From assembly GCF_041080655.1 (NCBI RefSeq), contig NZ_CP163525.1:6262001-6326000 (forward strand): a stretch of 64,000 bases of DNA, read 5' to 3'. Both the position numbers and the translations under genes were made by a program. The notes beneath the pieces were generated by a model. The model ran no database searches and was not told the origin of the DNA. It was given only the letters and a program-made list of their open reading frames with translations. Every line of letters starts with the position of its first letter. Within the stretch, counting starts at the first letter, position 1. Shown piece after piece: positions 18,410-24,822 of this stretch. This DNA comes from Streptomyces sp. CG4. Lineage in GTDB: Bacteria; Actinomycetota; Actinomycetes; Streptomycetales; Streptomycetaceae.

Positions 18410-18742
18410 ATGCTCAGTAGAAAGAAGCTCGTGGCCGTCTCGGGGCTCGTCGGCGGCCTCGCCGTGACCTGTACCGGCCTCGCCCAGGGATACGCCGCGG
18501 CGGACCCGGGGATCTGCACGCGTGACATTCAGGGCAACGTCACCTGCATCCAGCGGATCCAGGGCGAGGTGCCCGAGGGTGGCGCCCTTCCCCACCAGGA
18601 CAACTGCATGCCGATGCAGCCCATCACGCTGCCGGCCGCCCTGGGCAGCGGGACGATCAAGTACGGGCCCGAGGTGACCTGCTCCACGCCGCCCCGCGAC
18701 AAGGGCGACGGAAAAATGGAATTGCCCGGCCTGCTGGACTGA
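18410..18742 (+). CDS. Small secreted protein, family B (110 aa)
   Basis: A 110-residue exported protein with signal peptide MLSRKKLVAVSGLVGGLAVT, cleaved around AQGYAAA. The mature chain has four Cys (ICTRDIQGNVTCIQRI, DNCMPM, VTCSTPP), probably two disulfides. It is a paralogue of the protein at 19485-19859: the signal, the C-x9-C-I start and the late TCS motif match. Both genes share the leader AAAGGAA plus CATCACATG. Function unknown; secretion and clustering suggest a surface or matrix role. Confidence 0.75.
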   Translation: MLSRKKLVAVSGLVGGLAVTCTGLAQGYAAADPGICTRDIQGNVTCIQRIQGEVPEGGALPHQDNCMPMQPITLPAALGSGTIKYGPEVTCSTPPRDKGDGKMELPGLLD

Positions 18743-18894
18743 GACTCCGCGCCGGAGCCTCCCGACTCCCGACGAATCGAGCTGTGAGCCGACACGACGT
18801 ATGACCGAAGATCCCGAATTGCTACCTATTGTGTGTATATGCTCACGATAAGTAGTCAACCAGGGCTGTGTGCCCGGGCAAGAAAGGGTCAATC

Positions 18895-19146
18895 ATGCGT
18901 AAGTTTCAGCGTGCAGCGGTCGTAGCGGCAGCGGTTGCGGGGCTGTCCGCACTCGGCGTCGGTGTCAGCTTCGCCGGCGGCGAAGAGGGCCACCCGACGC
19001 AGGAGTACACCGCTGTGGCCAACTCGTCGGCCAACGCCGTGGCCACGTACGGCGGCTACAACACCCACGACGGAGGCAAGGGGCACGACGACCCCGCTCC
19101 CGAGGGCAGCGGCGGCGAGTACGCGGGTCAGGGCGGCGGTCAGTAA
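18895..19146 (+). CDS. Small secreted Gly/His-rich protein, family C (83 aa)
   Basis: An 83-residue exported protein. The signal peptide MRKFQRAAVVAAAVAGLSAL resembles that of family A, but the mature part has no Cys and is Gly, His, Asn and Glu rich (YTAVANSSANAVATYGGYN, then DGGKGHDDPAPEGSGG). The ATG at 18895 follows AGAAAGGG; an upstream GTG at 18868 is in frame but less likely. No family recognised. Confidence 0.68.
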   Translation: MRKFQRAAVVAAAVAGLSALGVGVSFAGGEEGHPTQEYTAVANSSANAVATYGGYNTHDGGKGHDDPAPEGSGGEYAGQGGGQ

Positions 19147-19484
19147 GACCACTCAGGTCCACGATGCCCACGAGTGACCGTGCAGCGGCCGTGGCGCATC
19201 GACATTCCTTTGGAACGCGATATGCACATCGCACGAACGGTACGTCCTAGTCCCGGACCAACTCGGACTGTTCGCCGGTGTGCTGAGTAATACCCCATGG
19301 CGAAGGCAGCCCGGACGCGCGACAGACCCCTCAGGGTGCGCGTCCGGGCTGCGGCAATGCCGCCGCCGGACGCATCCGTTCATGCGTCCAGGCGCTGGGT
19401 CCCCCCTTCGACCTCCTCCAAGGCCCGGGTGCGCGCCGGTCGATGGCGCGGACGCCGGGCCTCCAGCGCAAAGGAACACATCAC

Positions 19485-19859
19485 ATGTTCACCCGGCAGA
19501 AAATTGCGACCGTCACGGGGCTCGTCGGAAGTCTCGCCGTGATCTGTGTCGGCACCGCACACGCGCACACCGTCGACCCCAAGGGTGACTGCAAGAGCAC
19601 CGCCATGGGCGACACCATCTGCATCCACAAGAGCGAGACCCGCACCGACCAGCACGGCAAGCACGTCATCAAGCAGGCGCAGGACTGCTCGGTCGTCGAC
19701 CGGCCGCGTCTGGTGGGCCCCGGCGACGACCTGCTGGCCGGCGGATCCAAGAACGTCGGCGCGGTGGTGACCTGCTCCAACGAGCTGAAGCTGCCCAAGG
19801 GGTTCAAGAAGCCGCAGATCGTGAAGCCGCAGATCGTGAAGCCGCACATCGTGCTCTGA
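19485..19859 (+). CDS. Small secreted protein, family B (124 aa) with C-terminal QIVKP repeats
   Basis: A 124-residue exported protein; the signal peptide ends THAHA-like near residue 26. Four Cys sit at positions comparable to the family B protein at 18410 (GDCKSTAMGDTICIHK, DCSVVD, VTCSNE). The C-terminus is a short repeat, PQIVKPQIVKPHIVL. The ATG at 19485 follows AAAGGA; a longer reading from 19443 has no ribosome site. A strong terminator follows at 19876. Confidence 0.74.
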   Translation: MFTRQKIATVTGLVGSLAVICVGTAHAHTVDPKGDCKSTAMGDTICIHKSETRTDQHGKHVIKQAQDCSVVDRPRLVGPGDDLLAGGSKNVGAVVTCSNELKLPKGFKKPQIVKPQIVKPHIVL

Positions 19860-19875
19860 CGCACGATCGGAAAAC

Positions 19876-19906
19876 GCCGGACCGGGATCACCCCGGTCCG
19901 GCTTTT
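19876..19906 (+). terminator. Intrinsic terminator
   Basis: An 11-bp stem GCCGGACCGGG/CCCGGTCCGGC with a 5-nt loop, followed by TTTTC, 17 nt after the stop of the family B gene. Confidence 0.85.
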
Positions 19907-19945
19907 CGGCTTTCTGGAGCCGGATCCTGCCCGCGACATGAGGAT

Positions 19946-19981
19946 CCCCGGTGTCCCGGCCTCGCGGCCGGGACACCGGGG
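19946..19981 (-). terminator. Long perfect hairpin downstream of the family D gene
   Basis: A 16-bp perfect stem (CCCCGGTGTCCCGGCC and complement) with a 4-nt loop, between convergent small secreted protein genes, 22 nt past the minus-strand stop at 20004. No T tract. Confidence 0.6.
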
Positions 19982-20003
19982 AAGGTGTCCTGCTTGCGGC
20001 TAC

Positions 20004-20303
20004 TTACTTGCCGACGCTGTTGTTGCAGCCCATGTTCGAGCCGAGCGACGACTCCTGCGCACCGGCGTTGCCCTCACCGTTGAGCGCGTTGCCCAGCGCG
20101 CCGTTGAGGATGCCGACTTCGCCGAGGACGTCGGCGTTGAGGTCGTGGGACCTGCAGGTGGTGCTCTGCAGGACGCTGAAGCGGGAACCGCCGCTCTTGC
20201 CGCCTCCGTCAAAGCCCTGGCCGGCGTGAGCGGCGCCGGCGCCCAGGAGTCCGACGCTCCCGAGGGCGGCGACCAGGACGGCAGCCTTGCGCAGCTTGTG
20301 CAT
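20004..20303 (-). CDS. Small secreted protein, family D (99 aa)
   Basis: A 99-residue exported protein. The signal peptide MHKLRKAAVLVAALGSVGLL ends AHA near residue 27; a Gly-rich linker follows, then a conserved core starting TTCRSHDLNADVLGEVGILN and continuing NGxxGNALNGEGNAGAQ, with a second Cys in SNMGC near the end. The core is shared with proteins at 20567-20863 and 22884-23159. One Cys at each end suggests a disulfide-closed, low-charge, Gly/Asn-rich fold, conceivably amyloid-like. The ATG at 20303 follows CCGGAG. Not a chaplin by sequence. Confidence 0.78.
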   Translation of the reverse strand: MHKLRKAAVLVAALGSVGLLGAGAAHAGQGFDGGGKSGGSRFSVLQSTTCRSHDLNADVLGEVGILNGALGNALNGEGNAGAQESSLGSNMGCNNSVGK

Positions 20304-20355
20304 GTCTACTCCGGTGGAAGTGAAGTGGATGCGATCCGTGAGAGATCGACTTCGA

Positions 20356-20411
20356 ACAGTAACCGAGGGTAATAGGAAATATCCGAAGACAAACAGCGAC
20401 GCGCCGAATTC
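20356..20411 (-). promoter_or_regulatory. Conserved upstream element of family D gene (copy 1)
   Basis: About 56 bp, 53 nt upstream of the start at 20303, that nearly matches the sequence at 20913-20968 upstream of the paralogue. Shared blocks on the minus strand include CGGCGCGTCGCTGT, TATTTCCTATTA and TACTGT-like ends. Conservation outside coding sequence suggests a common promoter or operator. Upstream of it lies an AT-rich stretch (about 20412-20490) unusual for this genome. Confidence 0.55.
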
Positions 20412-20489
20412 GTAATTCTCTTCACTCCGAATGCTCAATGATCATTCTGAATGCTTAGCAGGATATAAAAAATGCTTAATGATGGGCAC

Positions 20490-20528
20490 AAAAAAGTCCC
20501 GGCACCTAGCCTCGGGCTCGGTGCCGGG
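20490..20528 (-). terminator. Intrinsic terminator of the 20567-20863 gene
   Basis: A 9-bp stem CCCGGCACC/GGTGCCGGG; on the minus strand it is followed by ACTTTTTT. It lies 39 nt beyond the stop at 20567. Confidence 0.85.
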
Positions 20529-20566
20529 ATCATTTACCGCTCTGGTCGGGCGGTGTGGCTCTGGGT

Positions 20567-20863
20567 TCAGAACGCGCTGTTGCTGCAGCCCATCGTCGAG
20601 CCGATGTGAGTGGCCTGGGCGCCCGGGTCACCCTCGCCGTTGAGCGCGTTGCCCAGCAGGCCGTTGAGGATGCCGACCTCGCCGAGGACGTCCAGGTTCA
20701 GGTCGTGCGACTTGCAGTTGGAGCTCTGGAGGACGCTGAAGCGGTCGCCCTTGCCGCCGCCTTCCTTGCCGCCTTCCTGGCCTCCGGCGTGTGCGGTGCC
20801 GCCGACGAGTCCGATGCTGCCGATGGCCGCGATCAGGACGGCGGCCTTGCGAAGCTTGTGCAT
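20567..20863 (-). CDS. Small secreted protein, family D (98 aa)
   Basis: A 98-residue paralogue of the 20004-20303 protein. The signal peptide MHKLRKAAVLIAAIGSIGLV is followed by a Gly/Lys/Glu-rich linker and the core CKSHDLNLDVLGEVGILNGL, then GNALNGEGDPGAQ and a terminal MGC. It has the same gene start, upstream element and orientation as its neighbour, so tandem duplication is likely. The ATG follows CCGGAG. Function unknown. Confidence 0.8.
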   Translation of the reverse strand: MHKLRKAAVLIAAIGSIGLVGGTAHAGGQEGGKEGGGKGDRFSVLQSSNCKSHDLNLDVLGEVGILNGLLGNALNGEGDPGAQATHIGSTMGCSNSAF

Positions 20864-20912
20864 GTCATCTCCGGTGGAGTGAGAGGTTGCGATCTGTAGC
20901 TGATCGCCTTCT

Positions 20913-20968
20913 TACAGTTACCGGAGATTAATAGGAAATACCCCAAAACGGACAGCGACGCGCCGAGT
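20913..20968 (-). promoter_or_regulatory. Conserved upstream element of family D gene (copy 2)
   Basis: Counterpart of the element at 20356-20411, 50 nt upstream of the start at 20863. The core TATTTCCTATTA and the GC-rich block CGGCGCGTCGCTGT are identical between copies. Probably the promoter region. Confidence 0.55.
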
Positions 20969-21013
20969 TCATGATCTATTGGCAAAAGCACCCGAAAGCC
21001 GCATCGCATGCGC

Positions 21014-21048
21014 ACGGGCCCTTCGAGGGTGTTCCTCGAAGGGCCCGT
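21014..21048 (-). terminator. Perfect 15-bp hairpin downstream of the family A gene
   Basis: Arms ACGGGCCCTTCGAGG and CCTCGAAGGGCCCGT around a 5-nt loop, 44 nt past the minus-strand stop at 21092. It separates this gene from the upstream element of the next gene. Confidence 0.75.
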
Positions 21049-21091
21049 CGGGCGTCGGTGTTCGGTTGTCGGACGGCTCTGGTGCCCGAAG

Positions 21092-21553
21092 TCAGTGCCC
21101 GGAGTGGGCGAGAGCGTTCGACTGCGTGTTGCCCTGGCTGCACTCGATCCCATGGGTGTCGGCGGCGGCAAGTACGGCGACCGGGACGTTCGCGCCCAAC
21201 AGGGACTGCGGGCTGCACTCCTGGGACGGACGGAAGAGGTTGCTCTGGAGCGAGTCGCCGCCCTGCCCCGGGGTCGCCTGCGGGGAGATCTGGGGGCTGA
21301 GAGAGGGGCTCAGGTTCGGGTTGATCTCCGGGGTGACCTCGGCGCCCCGCTGCGGCGGAGCCGCCTGCTGCGGGCCGTAGCTCTGTGCGGTGGCCCCCGC
21401 GGAGCTCGCCGAAGAGGCCTGGGCGTCCGGCTGTGAAGCGGGGGGCGGATAACCGCCGTTGTAGTCCGGAGCGGCGGAGCTGGGGCCGGCGCCGACGGCG
21501 GACAAACCGCCGGCTGCTGCGACGATGAGCGCGACTTGCTGGAGCTTGCGCAT
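21092..21553 (-). CDS. Secreted protein, family A with Pro/Gln-rich middle (153 aa)
   Basis: A 153-residue exported protein. The signal peptide MRKLQQVALIVAAAGGLSAV is followed by a Pro/Gln/Ala/Ser-rich linker and a short repeat of INPNLSPSLSPQISPQ type. A C-terminal domain NLFRPSQECSPQ, VPVAVLAAADTHGIEC, GNTQSNAL matches the 17995-18237 protein. Conserved Cys flank the VPVAVL segment. The leader CCGAGGGTTTC before the ATG is shared with the genes at 17995 and 22054. A surface or matrix role is inferred only from export and clustering. Confidence 0.76.
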   Translation of the reverse strand: MRKLQQVALIVAAAGGLSAVGAGPSSAAPDYNGGYPPPASQPDAQASSASSAGATAQSYGPQQAAPPQRGAEVTPEINPNLSPSLSPQISPQATPGQGGDSLQSNLFRPSQECSPQSLLGANVPVAVLAAADTHGIECSQGNTQSNALAHSGH

Positions 21554-22053
21554 GAAACCCTCGGCCCTTCATTGACCTGTGCACGGAACGATTCAAAATG
21601 CTGGTGAGCCAGTGCAGTTGTTGCTGTTCTTGCTGCCCTGTGCGGTTGCGACGGACCATCGCTCTGGCCCAGTGGGAACGACGTAAGTGCGGCCATGGAT
21701 ACGGTGTTCCGGGCCCTGATCACCCATTTGCCCGAGGCCGCTGTGCGCCGCGCCGCCGCGTTCCGGACGCCTCTGCAATCATGCTCCGGGGCGACCGGCC
21801 GTCAATGGCAAACGGGTGACGGGCTTTCAAGTCCCGTGACCGGGGCGGGGGAAAAGTCGTTGCCAGCTGGGAGAGGGCAGCGATCATGGATCACGGAGGG
21901 GTTACGGAATTCGCTGCCGGCTCCGGCGTGAGTCCGTGTACGGCCCGGTAGTTACCCCGTAAAGGCACAGTACGAAAATCGGACTGGGCGCACATGAGAC
22001 TGCACTGAAATACAACGGATTTCCTGTTCAGGTTTCGAAGGGCCGAGGGTTCC
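21554..22053. other. 500-bp gap between divergent family A genes
   Basis: No convincing coding sequence is seen. It must contain the two outward-facing promoters for 21553 (minus) and 22054 (plus); no clear -35/-10 pair was recognised. The two ends carry matching ribosome-site regions (GAAGGGCCGAGGGTT). Confidence 0.4.
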
Positions 22054-22812
22054 ATGCGCAAGCTTCACAAGGCCGCTGTCGTCGCAGCAGCGGCCGGCGG
22101 TCTGACCGCCATCGGCGCCGGCGTCAGCCATGCCGACGCTCCCGTCGGATACGGTGCCGCTCCAATGTCGGCTCCCGAGTACCCCGCACCGCAGTACGGG
22201 CCGCCGCAGTACGGGCCACCGCAGTACGTGCCGCAGTACGGGCCGCCGCAGTACGCACCGCAGTACGGGCCGCCCCAGTACGTGCCGCAGTACGCGCCGC
22301 CCCCGCCGAGCGGCCCGATGGCCGAGGCGGCGTCCCACTCGCGCGGCTACGCACAGGTCGCCCCGCAGCCGTACCCCCAGCCGATGATGCAGGCCCCTCC
22401 GCCGCCGCCTCCCATGCCGCAGCAGCCGCCGACCGGTTACGCCGTCGCCTCGGCCTCGTCGGGCGGCTCCGCGCAGGCCTCGAACGGGCCGTCGTACGAC
22501 CCGCCGGCCGCCCCGCAGCCGGCCCCGGCTCCCGCCCCCCAGCAGCCGGCGCAGGTCATGCCGCAGGTCAGCCCGCAGTCCGCGCCTGAGGTCATGCCGA
22601 GGGTCGCCCCGCAGGTCGCCATGCCGCAGACCTTCGGCGCCGCGGATGGCCCGCCGCGCGTCGCCCCGCAGGTGAACCCGTCGGTGAACCCGCAGGTGAA
22701 CCCGCTCGTCAACCCGCTGCTCGCACCGGACACCCCGCGGGCGCCCGGGCTCGGCCTCGGGCAGGTCGCCGCGCCTCCCGTCGGCTCGCTGGGTCTGCCC
22801 CGAATCGGCTGA
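22054..22812 (+). CDS. Secreted Pro/Gln/Tyr-repeat protein, family A leader (252 aa)
   Basis: A 252-residue exported protein. The signal peptide MRKLHKAAVVAAAAGGLTAI (to SHA near residue 28) is followed by about nine units of the type PQYGPPQYVPQYAP (about residues 45-85), a Pro-rich middle, and a C-terminal VNP repeat (SVNPQVNPLVNP). That last part recalls the INP/LSP stretch of the 21092 protein, but the Cys-bounded domain is absent. Composition is like extended, possibly cross-linkable wall or matrix proteins. The Tyr-rich repeats lie in the same region as a secreted tyrosinase; a connection is speculative. Confidence 0.75.
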   Translation: MRKLHKAAVVAAAAGGLTAIGAGVSHADAPVGYGAAPMSAPEYPAPQYGPPQYGPPQYVPQYGPPQYAPQYGPPQYVPQYAPPPPSGPMAEAASHSRGYAQVAPQPYPQPMMQAPPPPPPMPQQPPTGYAVASASSGGSAQASNGPSYDPPAAPQPAPAPAPQQPAQVMPQVSPQSAPEVMPRVAPQVAMPQTFGAADGPPRVAPQVNPSVNPQVNPLVNPLLAPDTPRAPGLGLGQVAAPPVGSLGLPRIG

Positions 22813-22883
22813 CCGCCTTCGGCGATGTCCGCCGTCCCCACTCGATCTGCCGCAGATCGCAACCGCTCGACCATGGAGAAGTG

Positions 22884-23159
22884 ATGCGCACGTTTCAGAA
22901 GGCCGTCCTCGTGGGCGCCATGCTCGGAAGTGTCGGCTCCCTCGGCGTCAACACCGCCTTCGCACACGGTGAGCCGGGCCACGACCTCGAGGTCGCACAG
23001 TCCACCGAGTGTCGTTCGCACGACATGAACATCAATGTGCTCGGCAGCGTCGGCGCCGTCAACGGCCTGGCCGGCAACCTGCTCAACGGCGAGGGATCCC
23101 CGGGCGCGCAGCCCACCAACCTCGGTTCGGACATGGGCTGCAACAGCAAGGCCCTCTGA
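22884..23159 (+). CDS. Small secreted protein, family D (91 aa)
   Basis: The third family D member. The signal peptide MRTFQKAVLVGAMLGSVGSL is followed by the core ECRSHDMNINVLGSVGAVNG, GNLLNGEGSPGAQ and a terminal MGCNSKAL. It lacks the Gly-rich linker of the two minus-strand paralogues and has diverged most. The ATG at 22884 was chosen over a GTG at 22881; GGAGAA lies just upstream. A long terminator follows. Confidence 0.78.
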   Translation: MRTFQKAVLVGAMLGSVGSLGVNTAFAHGEPGHDLEVAQSTECRSHDMNINVLGSVGAVNGLAGNLLNGEGSPGAQPTNLGSDMGCNSKAL

Positions 23160-23244
23160 CCGGCTTCGTCGCAGGCCGGAGCCGTGCGGCTCCGGCCGCG
23201 GACGGGCGGTGCGCAGAAGCACCGCGGCGACCCGGTGACGGGCA

Positions 23245-23291
23245 GCGCCGGACCTTCCCTGTGGACACCAGGGAGGGTCCGGCGCTTTTTT
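23245..23291 (+). terminator. Strong intrinsic terminator closing the small-protein array
   Basis: A 16-bp stem (GCGCCGGACCTTCCCT with complement, one G-T pair) and 9-nt loop, followed by TTTTTT. Confidence 0.92.
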
Positions 23292-23378
23292 GCGCGGCCG
23301 GGATCCAGGTTCTGTGCGGCCGGGGCTCAGGTTCTGCGCGGCCGGGATTCGGATTGTGTGCGGCCGGGGCTCAGGACA
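23291..23378. repeat. Four 22-bp imperfect tandem repeats
   Basis: Units start TGYGCGGCCGGG at 23291, 23313, 23335 and 23357. Units 1 and 3, and 2 and 4, are most alike. The last unit overlaps the stop codon of the minus-strand dehydrogenase gene. Origin unknown. Confidence 0.75.
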
Positions 23379-24330
23379 GGAGTCGTAGCGGGGTCCCGGC
23401 CAGGTAGGCCTGGATGTCCTCCACCGCCTGGCGGTAGTACGTCGTGTAGTTGGCGTGCGAGACGTAGCCGAGATGCGGGGTGGCGAGGAGGCGGGGGGCG
23501 GTGCGCATCGGGTGGTCGGCGGGCAGCGGCTCGATGTCGAAGACGTCCACCCCGGCGCCCGCGATCCGGCCCGCGTGCAGCGCGGCCAGCAGGGCGTCCT
23601 GGTCGACGACCGACGCCCGGGAGGTGTTGATCAGGTAGGCGGTCGGTTTCATCAGGGACAGCTCGGCGGCGCCGATGAGGCCGCGGGTGCCGTCGCCCCC
23701 GGGCACCTGGACGGTGACGAAGTCGCCGGTGGCCAGCAAATCCTCCTTGGACCCCGCCAGTTCGACACCGTGTTCCGCGGCGCGCTCCTTGGTCAGGCGC
23801 GGGCTCCACGCACTCACCCGCATGCCGAAGGCGAGCCCGACCCGGGCCACGTGGCCGCCGATCCTGCCGAGGCCGAGCACCCCCAGCCGCGCGCCGTGCA
23901 GATCGGCGCCCACGGTGGACTGCCAGGGGCCGTTCGCGCGCAACGCGGTGCTCTCCTCGACGAGCCCGCGCGCGAGGCCGAGCAGCAGCGCCCAGGTCAG
24001 CTCGGCGGGCGGGATGCCCGAGCTCTGCGTACCGCACACGGTGACGCCGTGCGCCTTCGCCGCGGCGTAGTCGATGACGGTGTTGCGCATGCCGGAGGCG
24101 ATGAGCAGCTTCAGCCGGGGCAGCCGGGCGAACAGCGAGCCGGGGAAGGGGACGCGTTCGCGCAGCGTGACGACGATGTCGCAGCCGGCGAGAGCCGCGA
24201 CCAGGGCGTCCTCGCCGTCCAGGTGCTCCCGCAGCGAGAAGACCTCCACCGTGTCCTCGAGTACCGACCAGTCGGCCAACTCGGTGGCCACACCCTGGAA
24301 GTCGTCCAGCACCGCACAGCGAAGTCGCAC
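23371..24330 (-). CDS. D-2-hydroxyacid dehydrogenase family protein
   Basis: A 319-residue NAD-dependent D-isomer 2-hydroxyacid dehydrogenase. The Rossmann motif is GLGRIGGHVA (about residue 150). The catalytic set appears in order: Arg in NTSRASVVD, Glu in VFDIEPLP, His in ATPHLGYVS. The substrate cannot be assigned between glyoxylate/hydroxypyruvate-like and phosphoglycerate-like compounds; the short length argues against SerA. The GTG start is preceded by AGGAGAG at 5 nt. It stands alone, downstream of tRNA-Arg on the same strand. Confidence 0.88.
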   Translation of the reverse strand: MRLRCAVLDDFQGVATELADWSVLEDTVEVFSLREHLDGEDALVAALAGCDIVVTLRERVPFPGSLFARLPRLKLLIASGMRNTVIDYAAAKAHGVTVCGTQSSGIPPAELTWALLLGLARGLVEESTALRANGPWQSTVGADLHGARLGVLGLGRIGGHVARVGLAFGMRVSAWSPRLTKERAAEHGVELAGSKEDLLATGDFVTVQVPGGDGTRGLIGAAELSLMKPTAYLINTSRASVVDQDALLAALHAGRIAGAGVDVFDIEPLPADHPMRTAPRLLATPHLGYVSHANYTTYYRQAVEDIQAYLAGTPLRLLS

Positions 24331-24390
24331 GTCGTCTCTCCTGCCGAGTACCTGTCACCTCTCACGGACGGGGGCCAGTCTGCCCCGGGC

Positions 24391-24420
24391 AGCAAAAAGC
24401 CCTCCCGGAGGGGGAGGGCT
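24391..24420 (-). terminator. Terminator of tRNA-Arg
   Basis: On the minus strand an 8-bp stem AGCCCTCC/GGAGGGCT is followed by TTTTTGCT, starting 10 nt after the tRNA 3' end. Confidence 0.85.
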
Positions 24421-24429
24421 GGGCACGGG

Positions 24430-24502
24430 CGCCCCCGGCAGGACTCGAACCTGCGGCCAAGCGCTTAGAAGGCGCCTGCTCTATCCACTGAGCTACGGGG
24501 GC
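24430..24502 (-). tRNA. tRNA-Arg (anticodon UCU)
   Basis: A full cloverleaf on the minus strand. The 7-bp acceptor starts GCCCCCG, the D arm is GCTCAGTGGATAGAGC, the anticodon loop CTTCTAA gives TCT, and the T arm is GCAGGTTCGAGTCCTGC. The discriminator is G and CCA is not encoded. It reads AGA codons, which are rare in Streptomyces. Confidence 0.96.
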
Positions 24503-24822
24503 CTGGTGTGGTGGCCTCGTGCGGATGCCCTGGTCGGGCTGATCCGTGACGTGACCCGGGGACAAGGATAGGGCTCCCGGTTCCTTGACCCCGCTGCTTC
24601 GCCTCCGTGGCTCGATGTGGAGGTTCGGTGAAGCGGTCCTGATAATCGCAGGCAGGTGCGATTCGTGCATCGCTTTTGGCGTCCGACGCCCCGGGTGTTG
24701 TGCACTCGTTATGCCTGGACTGTGCCCGTGTCCCAATGGTTCCTTCCGTCCGTTCCGTCCTCTCGGCACGCAGACATGTCTATATGCTTCAGAATTCCCC
24801 TAAAATTGGGCATTCTTCGCAT
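24503..24822. other. 320-bp gap between tRNA-Arg and dynA-like gene
   Basis: It should hold the divergent promoters of the tRNA (minus) and the dynA-like GTPase (plus). No gene and no convincing promoter hexamers were recognised. Confidence 0.35.

Noticed and set aside
22180..22300. CRISPR-like array
   Set aside because: The short repeats are in-frame PQY codons within an exported protein, without spacers of constant length or cas genes.
17995..23159. Chaplin or rodlin genes
   Set aside because: No chaplin-domain signature is present and rodlin similarity is limited to a Cys-bounded hydrophobic core; kept as unknown families.
24430..24502. tRNA-Arg as the AICE attachment site
   Set aside because: No part of the 48-bp repeat matches this tRNA and the element lies 7.5 kb away.
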